From: Vreelandella nigrificans | GTDB lineage: Bacteria > Pseudomonadota > Gammaproteobacteria > Pseudomonadales > Halomonadaceae | Reading direction: 5' to 3' | DNA length: 64,000 nt | Assembly: GCF_002374315.1 (NCBI RefSeq) | Contig: NZ_NWUX01000001.1 | Location: forward strand, 310,001 to 374,000 | Shown here: positions 47,201-54,842 of the stretch, piece by piece | How the letters are laid out: each line of letters starts with the position of its first letter | Numbering within the stretch: position 1 is the first letter of the stretch | Notes under the pieces: model-generated | Database searches by the model: none | What the model was told of the DNA's origin: nothing | What the model saw: the letters and a program-made list of their open reading frames with translations, nothing else | Position numbers and translations under genes: made by a program

Positions 47201-47571
47201 GGCTGATCCTCAGCCAATAGCGCTTTGACTTTTTCAACCAGAGATTGGGTCGAGAAGGGTTTAGTAATGTAGTCATCAGCGCCCAGGGCCATGCCCTTTT
47301 CCCGTTCTACATCACGCCCATGGGCGGTGAGCATAATAATCGGCAACTGGGCGGTGGCATCTTGGCTACGTAGGCGCTCAAGTACATCAAAACCGCTCAT
47401 GCCCGGCAGGCTAATGTCCAGTAGCAACAGGTCTGGCGAGGCAACGCTAACTTGCTCCAACGCCTGTTCACCATCTTCTGCGGTGACCACCTCAAAACCT
47501 GCCTGCTCCATGAGAAATTCTAATGACAGAACAATGTTAGGTTCATCGTCGACCACAAGCACTTTGGCCAT
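47197..47571 (-). CDS. Single-domain response regulator (REC only)
   Basis: A 124-aa CheY-like receiver without an output domain. Phosphorylation site Asp52 lies in [13 protein letters not shown], with the acidic pair in VVDDEP, Thr in IIMLTAHG and Lys in YITKPFS. ATG at 47571 has GGGAGAG upstream. Its stop overlaps the start of the exonuclease fusion by 4 nt, making it the first gene of a four-gene operon whose last gene is a histidine kinase. It may pass the signal to a partner by protein contact. Confidence 0.92.
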   Translation of the reverse strand: MAKVLVVDDEPNIVLSLEFLMEQAGFEVVTAEDGEQALEQVSVASPDLLLLDISLPGMSGFDVLERLRSQDATAQLPIIMLTAHGRDVEREKGMALGADDYITKPFSTQSLVEKVKALLAEDQP

Positions 47572-47684
47572 GCATCTCTCCCTGATCGTATTGTAGTTTG
47601 GGTTATACAAGGAGTTTAGGTAGGCTCAGCGTCGCAGCCAAGACGACCTTCGACGTGTGCGGCGCAAGAATTTTTACAATGGGC

Positions 47685-47948
47685 CTAGCCTGCGCGTTGC
47701 TTTGGGCCTAAAGGCCCAAGCCATAGCCATACTTGAGAAATAATCAGTAGGGGCAGCAGCCATAGCGGTGCTCCCGTAGTGTATACGAGCACCTGGAAAA
47801 GAATTAGGCCGGTAGCACCGCCCAGCATACCAATTATTAAGAGCGTGGAAAGACGTGTACAGGGACCTCGAGAGGTAAACCGAAATAGGTAACCTGTAGC
47901 CGCCCCGAGTAGTAAAGCGCACAAAAATAGTAGTGGTAGGGTAGGCAT
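47685..47948 (-). CDS. Small hydrophobic protein of unknown function
   Basis: An 87-aa protein with three predicted membrane helices (LPLLFLCALLLGAATGYLF, LIIGMLGGATGLILFQVLVY and LWLLPLLIISQVWLWLG). No family recognised. ATG at 47948 follows GAGAG. It precedes the response-regulator operon by about 110 bp on the same strand and might be co-transcribed. A different frame over the same bases is also open but has no consistent character, so this frame is preferred. Confidence 0.6.
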   Translation of the reverse strand: MPTLPLLFLCALLLGAATGYLFRFTSRGPCTRLSTLLIIGMLGGATGLILFQVLVYTTGAPLWLLPLLIISQVWLWLGPLGPKQRAG

Positions 47949-48079
47949 GTGACTCTCATAGGCTGGGTTCTTTACCACCCAGGTTAGCCTTTATATGGCA
48001 GTTGCGGCTCTACAACTTTGGATTTAATTCAAACAAACAAGCAAGCTTCTTCATGGACTTAACTGCTTTGCCGTACCAC

Positions 48080-48114
48080 TATGTTTAAGTGAAAGGTATG
48101 TTTAAGTAAAAAGG
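48080..48114. repeat. 17-bp direct duplication in the cstA promoter region
   Basis: TATGTTTAAGTGAAAGG (48080-48096) is repeated next to itself as TATGTTTAAGTAAAAAGG (48097-48114), with one change and one extra A. It lies 65 bp upstream of the CstA-family gene. The rest of 47949-48178 holds no gene that I can see. Confidence 0.85.
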
Positions 48115-48178
48115 CATAGTCAAATGCAATGAAGCAGGTCGCATATTATTACTAATAATTAACAAAGGAGCTGCGTCC

Positions 48179-49855
48179 ATGAGTGCTATCGTCCTACTGG
48201 TGGTAGGCCTTACCGCAATGGCCTTGGGGTATTTTGTATACTCTAAGTTCATTGCGGAGAAGATTTACCAATTAGATCCTGACTTTAAAACCCCTGCCCA
48301 TGAATTCGAAGATGGCGTCGACTATGTACCCACTAACCGCTTTGTGCTGTGGGGACACCACTTCACTTCCGTCGCCGGTGCCGCCCCCATCGTTGGGCCT
48401 GCTATTGCGGTTATATGGGGCTGGGCGCCAGCTTTTTTATGGGTGGTGTTTGGCACTATTTTCTTTGCTGGGATACATGACTTTGGTGCCATTTGGGCCA
48501 GCGTACGCAATAAAGCTAAGTCGGTTGGTGCACTAACGGGCGATGTTGTGGGTAAGCGGGCGCGCAGTATCTTTATGATTGTTATTTTCTTAGTGCTGCT
48601 GATGGTCAACGCTGTTTTTGCCGTGGTTATTGCTGGGCTAATGATGAACTTCTCGAGTGCTGTAGTGCCGGTGTGGGGTGCCATCATTGTGGCGTTGATT
48701 ATTGGTCAGCTAATTTATCGGCGTGTTCTGAGTCTGCCGCTGGTTTCTATTATTGGCGTGGCGGCGCTTTATGTCCTGATTGGTATTGGGCCATCAGTGC
48801 CCATTCAGATGCCCGCTGAAGTTGCCGGTATGTCGGGTAATGCGGTGTGGATTTTGATTCTGTTTGGCTATGCGGCGATTGCGTCACTATTACCAGTGTG
48901 GATGCTTTTGCAGCCACGAGATTATATTAACGGCCTGCAGCTATTTATTGGTTTGATTATTCTCTACGGTGCCTTGGTACTGCTAAACCCAACACTGGTG
49001 GCTCCCGCCTTTAACAGCGATGTGCCAGCAGGCACGCCATCGTTAATACCCTTGCTGTTTGTGACAATTGCCTGTGGTGCTATCTCGGGCTTCCACGGTT
49101 TGGTCTCCTCGGGAACAACGTCTAAGCAACTTAATAAGGAAACCGATGCGCGCTTTGTAGGCTACTTTGGTGCGGTAGGCGAAGGCATGCTGGCGCTAGC
49201 GGCTATTTTGGCTGCTACGGCAGGCTTTGCCACGTTAGGCGATTGGCAGGCAATGTATAGTGCTTTCGGCCAGGGTGGAGTTAATGCCTTTGTTGAGGGC
49301 GGTGCCTTTATTATCCATAACGGTTTGGGCTTACCTGAAGTCACTGCAGCCACGCTGTTAACCGTAATGGCCGCTTTGTTTGCGGGCACCACTATGGATA
49401 CTGGACTTCGCCTGCAGCGCTATATTTTCCAAGAGTGGGGGGATATTTATAATCAGCAGTGGATGAAGAAACCTGCCATTGCCACAGGCTTAGCGGTAGG
49501 CAGCTGTCTCTTACTAGCGTTTGGTGCCGGCGGTGCAGATGGCTCCGGCGGTTTAATTATTTGGCCTCTGTTTGGAACCACTAACCAGCTACTGGCAGGC
49601 CTAACTCTGTTGGTCATTACCGTTATGCTGGTGCGCTTGAAGCGCCCAATGTGGTACACGCTGGCGCCACTTTGCTTCTTACTGGTAATGACAATCCTGG
49701 CGCTACTTATTCAACTGCGTACCTTCTGGAATCAAGGCAATATGTTCCTACTGGTACTGGATATCGTGGTGTTGGTTGCAGCCATTATGGTGGCTATGGA
49801 GTGTGCGGCAGCGCTGAAGCGCTCCCGTGCAGAAATGGCAGCACAGCATGATTAA
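48179..49855 (+). CDS. CstA-family carbon starvation transporter
   Basis: A 558-aa inner-membrane protein of the CstA/BtsT family, whose members import pyruvate or peptides. Typical motifs are DYVPTNRFVLWGHHFTSVAGAAPIVGPA near 48-75, GTIFFAGIHDFGAIWAS near 93-109, AISGFHGLVSSGTTSKQL near 301 and LWPLFGTTNQLLAGL-like IIWPLFGTTNQLLAGL near 460. It is shorter than E. coli CstA (701 aa). AAAGGAG precedes the ATG. A 100-aa Cys-Cys-tailed protein and an ArsA-like ATPase follow, probably in one operon. Confidence 0.9.
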   Translation: MSAIVLLVVGLTAMALGYFVYSKFIAEKIYQLDPDFKTPAHEFEDGVDYVPTNRFVLWGHHFTSVAGAAPIVGPAIAVIWGWAPAFLWVVFGTIFFAGIHDFGAIWASVRNKAKSVGALTGDVVGKRARSIFMIVIFLVLLMVNAVFAVVIAGLMMNFSSAVVPVWGAIIVALIIGQLIYRRVLSLPLVSIIGVAALYVLIGIGPSVPIQMPAEVAGMSGNAVWILILFGYAAIASLLPVWMLLQPRDYINGLQLFIGLIILYGALVLLNPTLVAPAFNSDVPAGTPSLIPLLFVTIACGAISGFHGLVSSGTTSKQLNKETDARFVGYFGAVGEGMLALAAILAATAGFATLGDWQAMYSAFGQGGVNAFVEGGAFIIHNGLGLPEVTAATLLTVMAALFAGTTMDTGLRLQRYIFQEWGDIYNQQWMKKPAIATGLAVGSCLLLAFGAGGADGSGGLIIWPLFGTTNQLLAGLTLLVITVMLVRLKRPMWYTLAPLCFLLVMTILALLIQLRTFWNQGNMFLLVLDIVVLVAAIMVAMECAAALKRSRAEMAAQHD

Positions 49856-49899
49856 CCAAACCGCCAACCACACCCATGAGATAACCGGGAGGTAGTGTT

Positions 49900-50202
49900 A
49901 TGCGCGATGGCTCAACGCCTGGGTCATCGTCGCGTCGTGATAAATTACGGGCTTGGTTAGACCAAGCCCGTTTTTTTACCGAGGAGGTTTATAGCGCTCG
50001 TTATCGGGGAGCTATCGCTCGGGCACGGCGTGACGAAGATGACTTATTCATGCTGCTGGTGTTCTCTGAAATGATGGGACTTGAAAACCCCGCTGGTTAT
50101 TACACCTTGGAGCTTCAGCCGCTGCTCTTGGAGCGCTTCCATGACTGGCACCAGCGCATGGGTATGGAGCACTCGCCATTAGATCATTTCCGCTGCTGTT
50201 GA
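49900..50202 (+). CDS. Cys-Cys-tailed small protein (cory-CC-star type)
   Basis: A 100-aa soluble protein ending SPLDHFRCC, i.e. two cysteines directly before the stop codon, the signature of the cory-CC-star family. The core is RYRGAIARARRDEDDLFMLLVFSEMMG (27 residues from about 36) followed by YYTLELQPLLLERFHDWHQRMGM. GGGAGG precedes the ATG. It lies 44 nt after the CstA-family gene and 50 nt before the ArsA-like gene. As I recall, the E. coli partners of CstA and BtsT (YbdD, YjiX) also end in Cys-Cys, so a related accessory role is plausible. An intrinsic-terminator-like hairpin lies within codons 16-26. Confidence 0.85.
   Translation: MRDGSTPGSSSRRDKLRAWLDQARFFTEEVYSARYRGAIARARRDEDDLFMLLVFSEMMGLENPAGYYTLELQPLLLERFHDWHQRMGMEHSPLDHFRCC
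49947..49977 (+). terminator. Intrinsic-terminator-like hairpin inside the Cys-Cys protein gene
   Basis: ACGGGCTTGGT (49947-49957) and ACCAAGCCCGT (49961-49971) form a perfect 11-bp stem with a 3-nt loop, followed by six more T (49972-49977). It would be called a strong terminator anywhere else. Here it is within an open frame, encoding about RAWLDQARFF. Confidence 0.8.
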
Positions 50203-50252
50203 TAGCGGCTGGATAGGCAAGCAATATGCGATGCCATTAATTGGGGATTACC

Positions 50253-51260
50253 ATGCAAGCAGTTCTTAACCGCCGCCTGCTCTGGGTAGGTGGCAAAGGC
50301 GGTGTGGGTAAAACTACTGTCGCTGCCTCTTTAGCGGTGCTCGCCGCGAGCCGTGGAAAACGGGTGTTAGTGGTTTCGACAGACCCAGCACATAGCTTGG
50401 GCGATGTGTTTGACCGCGCACTATCAGATACTCCGCGTCGTTTATTGCCTAACTTGGATGCCATGGAAATTGATCCTGATATCGAAGTTGAGGCGCACTT
50501 GGCACGGGTTGTGAAGCAAATGCGCCGTTACGCTGCTCCTGAAATGATGCAGGAACTAGAGCGCCAAATGCGCCTCACCCGGCAGTCGCCGGGGACCCAG
50601 GAGGCTGCCCTGCTTGAACGGCTAGCTCGGTTAATGATTGATGACAGCGCACCCTATGACCTGATCATCTTTGATACCGCGCCTACGGGGCATACTTTGC
50701 GGCTATTAACGTTGCCAGAGGCGATGGCTGCCTGGACCGATGGGTTACTAGCGCATAACCGCAAGTCGGCGGAGCTGGGCAAGGTGTTGGATCATTTAAC
50801 CCCTAAGCGGGGGCGTGATGTGGCAACACCCTTTGATGACCCAACGACAGATCCGTTGGACGATTTAGATGAGCGCACCCGGGATGTGGCAAAAACATTA
50901 ATCGAGCGGCGGCGGTTATTTCACCAGGCAAGAAGGCGCATCGAAGATTCGAAAGCATGCAGTTTTTTATTTGTGATGACACCAGAGCGGCTGCCGATCT
51001 TAGAGACAGATCGCGCGGTGCGGGCGCTAGAGGACGTTCATATCCCGGTCGCTGGTATACTGATTAACCGCCTTATTCCAGTAGAGGCCGATGGTGACTT
51101 TCTCCAGGCGCGCCGAGAGCAGGAAGCAAGCTACCTTGCGCGTATTGATCAACTGTTTGAGCGCTTGCCGCGCCCAACGCTGCCTTGGCTACCCACCGAT
51201 GTACAGGGAATTGATGTGTTAGAGATGTTGGCGAAAAAACTTGAGCAACAAGGATTCTGA
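50253..51260 (+). CDS. ArsA/Get3-related P-loop ATPase
   Basis: A 335-aa SIMIBI-class ATPase. The deviant Walker A GGKGGVGKTT is at 13-22; VVSTDPAHSLGDVF near 40 and IIFDTAPTGHTLRLLTLPE near 130 are the ArsA/Get3 switch motifs. It has one ATPase domain, and neither the ArsA metal-binding cysteines nor the Get3 CxxC is present; the one cysteine I see is in SKACSFLF. So arsenite export is unlikely. ATG 50253 follows GGGGA. It sits after the CstA-family and Cys-Cys genes, and its TGA overlaps the next ATG by one base. Confidence 0.88.
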   Translation: MQAVLNRRLLWVGGKGGVGKTTVAASLAVLAASRGKRVLVVSTDPAHSLGDVFDRALSDTPRRLLPNLDAMEIDPDIEVEAHLARVVKQMRRYAAPEMMQELERQMRLTRQSPGTQEAALLERLARLMIDDSAPYDLIIFDTAPTGHTLRLLTLPEAMAAWTDGLLAHNRKSAELGKVLDHLTPKRGRDVATPFDDPTTDPLDDLDERTRDVAKTLIERRRLFHQARRRIEDSKACSFLFVMTPERLPILETDRAVRALEDVHIPVAGILINRLIPVEADGDFLQARREQEASYLARIDQLFERLPRPTLPWLPTDVQGIDVLEMLAKKLEQQGF

Positions 51261-52318
51261 TGCGGGTACTTTTACTATCTGCTTATGAAGCGGTGAGCCA
51301 CCGTTACTGGGCGCAAAGCCTAATGGCAGAGCTTGATGAGCTATCCTGGACACTATTAACCCTACCACCGCGCCACTTTGCGTGGCGGATTCGTGGTAAC
51401 CCGCTGAGCTGGTGGCTGAAAGAGCATGAAACCCTCAGCCAGCCCTATGATGTCGTGTTGGCTACTTCAATGGTGGATATTGCTACACTCGTTGGGTTAT
51501 TTCCCCAACTAGGGCGGGCCAGAAAAATTGTTTACTTTCACGAAAACCAGTTTGCCTACCCGGAGTCCAGCGAGCAGATGCCCCAGGTAGAGGCGAAGAT
51601 GGTCAATCTTTATGCAGCGCTTGCAGCGGATGTGCTCGTGTTTAATACAGCCTATAACCGGGACTCCTTTTTTGAAGGCGCACGCCAGTTCCTAAAAAAA
51701 ATGCCAGAGAATTTGCCTGCCGCCAAGCCGTTGGAAAAGCTACGCCAGCTGGCAAAAGTACTTCCAGTACCAATAATGCCGCTAGACAACGCTTCCCTGA
51801 CGAATGCAAACCCGCGCCGCATTATTTGGAACCACCGCTGGGAGTACGATAAAAACCCAGAAGATTTTTTTGCAGCACTGTTCAGGCTAAGTGAGCAGCG
51901 GGTGCCGTTTGAACTGGCGGTGCTTGGCCAGCGCTTTCGTGATGTGCCACCGATTTTTGTCGAGGCTGAACGGCGTCTTTCCGAGCAGACGATTAGCTGG
52001 GGGCCGCAGCCAGAGGCGGAATATCGTTCACTGCTTAATGGTGGTGGCATTGTGGTCTCCACCACTTGGCACGAGTTTCAAGGGCTGGCAATTATGGAGG
52101 CCGCCCAGCGTGGTGCGTTACCGCTCGTGCCAGATAGGCTTTGTTTCCCGGCGCTGTACACCGAGCATTACCGCTATGACGGTACACCAGAAGGGCTTTA
52201 TCAACGGTTACACACTTGGCTCACAAAGCCTGATTGCCAGCCACCGCTGGTTGATACTCAGCAGTGGCAGTGGCCACACTGGCGTAGCGCTTATCGCAAG
52301 CTACTCGCCGAAAGCTAG
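51260..52318 (+). CDS. tRNA-queuosine alpha-mannosyltransferase-like glycosyltransferase (DUF3524)
   Basis: A 352-aa GT-B fold protein. The N-terminal DUF3524 domain begins RVLLLSAYEAVSHRYWAQSL and contains RHFAWRIRGNPLSWW and VYFHENQFAYPES; the C-terminal GT4-like half has RRIIWNHRWEYDKNPEDFF near 190 and TTWHEFQGLAIMEAAQRG near 270. The family includes the vertebrate enzyme that mannosylates queuosine in tRNA-Asp; the activity of bacterial members is less certain. It is translationally coupled to the ArsA-like gene through a TGATG overlap. Confidence 0.85.
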   Translation: MRVLLLSAYEAVSHRYWAQSLMAELDELSWTLLTLPPRHFAWRIRGNPLSWWLKEHETLSQPYDVVLATSMVDIATLVGLFPQLGRARKIVYFHENQFAYPESSEQMPQVEAKMVNLYAALAADVLVFNTAYNRDSFFEGARQFLKKMPENLPAAKPLEKLRQLAKVLPVPIMPLDNASLTNANPRRIIWNHRWEYDKNPEDFFAALFRLSEQRVPFELAVLGQRFRDVPPIFVEAERRLSEQTISWGPQPEAEYRSLLNGGGIVVSTTWHEFQGLAIMEAAQRGALPLVPDRLCFPALYTEHYRYDGTPEGLYQRLHTWLTKPDCQPPLVDTQQWQWPHWRSAYRKLLAES

Positions 52319-52359
52319 GTATCTGAAAGCTAAGTATCAGAAAGCTAAGTATCAGAAAG
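52310..52359. repeat. 15-bp tandem repeat spanning the stop codon of the mannosyltransferase-like gene
   Basis: GAAAGCTAGGTATCT (52310-52324) is followed by two identical units GAAAGCTAAGTATCA (52325-52339, 52340-52354) and a partial GAAAG. The first unit contains the TAG stop codon (52316-52318). Confidence 0.9.
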
Positions 52360-52370
52360 TGAGCAGCCGA

Positions 52371-53441
52371 TTAATCAAGCGAATCTAGTCGGCGGGTGGG
52401 CCAGTGCACGACCGCCGTATGGCGGCGCATCTTTTGTGCAAGTACAGGGTGCTCACGCCGTATCACTTGCTCTGCAAAGTCTGATAGAAAGCGTGACTTC
52501 ATTTCTGCCCGTGCACGGTCTACACCGCTGTGCTGATAAGGGGTTGAGGCAAGCAGCATAAAGCCATCATCAGGAATCCGACCTGCACGCATGTTGGCAT
52601 CAATGATAGTGGCGGCGGTGCCAATTGGTTCGGCTAAATCTGGCCCATAGGGGCCAATAATCAGCGCAGTGTTGGGTAAGTGCAAAAAGTCGAAGCCTCG
52701 CCCTACGCAAATAACCCACTCACGGTGCTCAATGTCCAGCTCTCGCTTTACGCCTTGTAGCTCGCTAACGTGGGCAACGTTGCCCTCTAGTAGAGGCAGC
52801 AAGTCTCGCTGAATATCCCTAGGCATGTTGGGACAAAGGCTGGCAAGCATGGGGCCAAGCGCTTCGCGGGGCAGGGTGACTAAGTCGCGGCTGTCCAGTA
52901 CATCATCCTGCTGGCCGTGAAGAATCAATGCGTCGCTGTCGGTTTCAAAGCCGCATACCAGCGGATAAACCTGCTGATGGTCGCTGCCAAACAGTTGCTC
53001 TGCCTGCTTAGCGATAGCGTAGGCATGCGCTTTAGCGGCTTCGGTATCGCAGTTGAATCCGGCGCAACCCCGCGTCCGCTCACCGCTTGAAAAGTGATAA
53101 GTAATCAACATCAGTGTGGCGTGACCCGCTTTAGCGGTATCGAGCACTGAGTCGGTTAGTAGCTCCCCCAAATAGGGCCAGCCTAAATCAAAAATACCGC
53201 CTAAGTTTCTGAACGGGGTAATAATGCCTAGCGGTGTGCGGGTTGCATGGGGAATATGGATGCGACCATCCATGCACTTCATGACCACAATAGAGGTGGG
53301 GTGCTGTGCCATATAACGTTGCCGGGCTAGCCAAGCACCAGGGCTGCAAAAGTGTTCAGCGTGCTGTTTGGAGAGGCCTAACAGCGCCTCAATGCGCTGG
53401 GCGATAGGCTGGTTATGGAGCAGTTTGGCAGGCGTAGGCAT
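52371..53441 (-). CDS. Beta-type/CsoSCA-like carbonic anhydrase-related protein
   Basis: A 356-aa protein with beta-carbonic-anhydrase-like motifs: VVMKCMDGRIHIP (Cys56-x-Asp58-x-Arg60), FRNLGG near 77, and YHFSSGERTRGC with His116 and Cys126 as possible zinc ligands. In ordinary beta enzymes the His and second Cys are two residues apart; here nine residues lie between, which is closer to the carboxysomal enzyme CsoSCA. No carboxysome or RuBisCO gene is in the window. The C-terminal half (about 190-356) resembles nothing I can name. ATG 53441 is chosen for GAGG spacing. Another function of the fold is possible. Confidence 0.6.
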   Translation of the reverse strand: MPTPAKLLHNQPIAQRIEALLGLSKQHAEHFCSPGAWLARQRYMAQHPTSIVVMKCMDGRIHIPHATRTPLGIITPFRNLGGIFDLGWPYLGELLTDSVLDTAKAGHATLMLITYHFSSGERTRGCAGFNCDTEAAKAHAYAIAKQAEQLFGSDHQQVYPLVCGFETDSDALILHGQQDDVLDSRDLVTLPREALGPMLASLCPNMPRDIQRDLLPLLEGNVAHVSELQGVKRELDIEHREWVICVGRGFDFLHLPNTALIIGPYGPDLAEPIGTAATIIDANMRAGRIPDDGFMLLASTPYQHSGVDRARAEMKSRFLSDFAEQVIRREHPVLAQKMRRHTAVVHWPTRRLDSLD

Positions 53442-53470
53442 CAGCATCCTCGCATTCTTGGCCTGGTCGT

Positions 53471-54109
53471 CTAACCAAGCTCGGTTTTCTCTTTATAGTC
53501 GCACAGATCTTCGATAATACAGCTACCGCAACGCGGTTTGCGGGCAATGCAAGTATAGCGCCCGTGTAGAATCAGCCAGTGGTGGGCATCTTGTTTAAAT
53601 GCTTTTGGGACATGGCGCAACAACTTCTGCTCAACCTCTACGACGTCTTTGCCCTTGGCAATGCCGGTGCGATTGGAGACCCGGAAAATGTGGGTATCCA
53701 CCGCAATGGTGGGTTGACCGAAGGCAGTGTTGAGAATCACATTTGCTGTTTTTCGCCCAACACCGGGTAGGGCTTCTAGCGCTTTACGGGTTTGTGGTAC
53801 TTCGCCACCGTGTTGATTAACCAGCAGGTGGCAGGTCTTCATTAGATTTTCAGCTTTGGTATTAAAAAGCCCAATGGTTTTAATGTGGCGCTTTAGCTCA
53901 TCAATGCCAAGGTCAATGATGGCTTGGGGGGTGTTGGCGACAGGGTAAAGTTTAGCGGTAGCTTTGTTAACACCAACATCGGTAGCTTGCGCAGAGAGCA
54001 GTACTGCCGCCAGCAGTTCAAAGGGAGTACTCCAGTTTAGCTCGGTAGTGGGGTGCGGGTTTTCCGCCTGTAGGCGTGCAAAAATTTCATGACGCTTTTG
54101 GGCATTCAT
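53471..54109 (-). CDS. nth: Endonuclease III
   Basis: A 212-aa DNA glycosylase/AP lyase that removes oxidised pyrimidines. The helix-hairpin-helix LEALPGVGRKTANVIL near 110-125 carries the catalytic Lys, VDTHIFRVSNRTG near 138 the catalytic Asp, and the C-terminal cluster has the [4Fe-4S] spacing C-x6-C-x2-C-x5-C in CIARKPRCGSCIIEDLC. It lies 31 bp downstream of rsxE and is probably the last gene of the rsx operon, as in E. coli. Confidence 0.97.
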   Translation of the reverse strand: MNAQKRHEIFARLQAENPHPTTELNWSTPFELLAAVLLSAQATDVGVNKATAKLYPVANTPQAIIDLGIDELKRHIKTIGLFNTKAENLMKTCHLLVNQHGGEVPQTRKALEALPGVGRKTANVILNTAFGQPTIAVDTHIFRVSNRTGIAKGKDVVEVEQKLLRHVPKAFKQDAHHWLILHGRYTCIARKPRCGSCIIEDLCDYKEKTELG

Positions 54110-54140
54110 GGAGTCTTCTCTTGGTTTATTTGGTGATGTC

Positions 54141-54842
54141 TTATTTGATCGTGCCGGTAACCCTTACTCGCCGTTCGGTACGGGGCGTTACTGTAGCAGG
54201 GTGCGCGCGGCTAGCACGGTATTGATCAAGCGCATTTTTTAATGCGATCAATAGACCTGCAACAAAAAAAGCCCCTGGCGGTAGTACGAAAAATAGAAAC
54301 TGGTAATTATCGATAAGGATCAGCTGCCAGCTAGCGGCGGTAGGACCAAACAGCAGTGCCATGCCACTGAACAGCGTCCCCTGGCCAAGTAGTTCGCGTA
54401 TTGCGCCCAGCACGATCAAAACTACGCCAAAGCCAAGCCCCATCATAAAGCCATCGACAGCGGCAGGCAGTACCGGCTGGCGTGAGGCGAAGGCGTCAGC
54501 GCGTCCTAAAATAGCGCAATTGGTGACAATCAGCGGAATAAAAATCCCCAGCACTTGGTAAAGGTGGTAGGCATAGGCAGCCATCAACAGTTCGGCACAA
54601 GTAACAAAGGCGGCAATGATCATGACAAACGCCGGTAGCCGCACTGCGCTGGGTATCTGGTAGCGAAGAAGTGAAATCGTTGTGCTGGCACCAACCATCA
54701 CTAGCAGTGTCGCAACTGCCAGCCCAAGCGCATTGACCACGCTGCCGCTGACCGCTAGTAAAGGGCAAAGGCCTAGCAGTTGAACCAATGCAGGGTTATT
54801 GGACCATAGCCCCTCGCGGGTGAGCTGACGCCATTGGCTCAT
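54141..54842 (-). CDS. rsxE: Electron transport complex subunit RsxE
   Basis: A 233-aa inner-membrane subunit of the Rnf/Rsx complex, homologous to RnfE/Nqr[23 protein letters not shown] near 12-33 and [23 protein letters not shown] near 88-110 are family motifs (the latter half mirrors RsxA). Six hydrophobic helices are visible. The basic tail after about 200 is variable. Its start overlaps rsxG by 4 nt. Confidence 0.95.
   Translation of the reverse strand: MSQWRQLTREGLWSNNPALVQLLGLCPLLAVSGSVVNALGLAVATLLVMVGASTTISLLRYQIPSAVRLPAFVMIIAAFVTCAELLMAAYAYHLYQVLGIFIPLIVTNCAILGRADAFASRQPVLPAAVDGFMMGLGFGVVLIVLGAIRELLGQGTLFSGMALLFGPTAASWQLILIDNYQFLFFVLPPGAFFVAGLLIALKNALDQYRASRAHPATVTPRTERRVRVTGTIK

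Noticed and set aside
47674..47922. Alternative 82-aa frame overlapping the small membrane protein
   Set aside because: It shows no consistent hydrophobic or domain character, whereas the overlapping frame has three clear membrane helices.
50253..51260. Arsenite-pump ATPase (arsenic resistance)
   Set aside because: One ATPase domain, no ArsA metal-binding cysteines, and no arsB, arsC or arsR nearby; the context is a CstA-family transporter.
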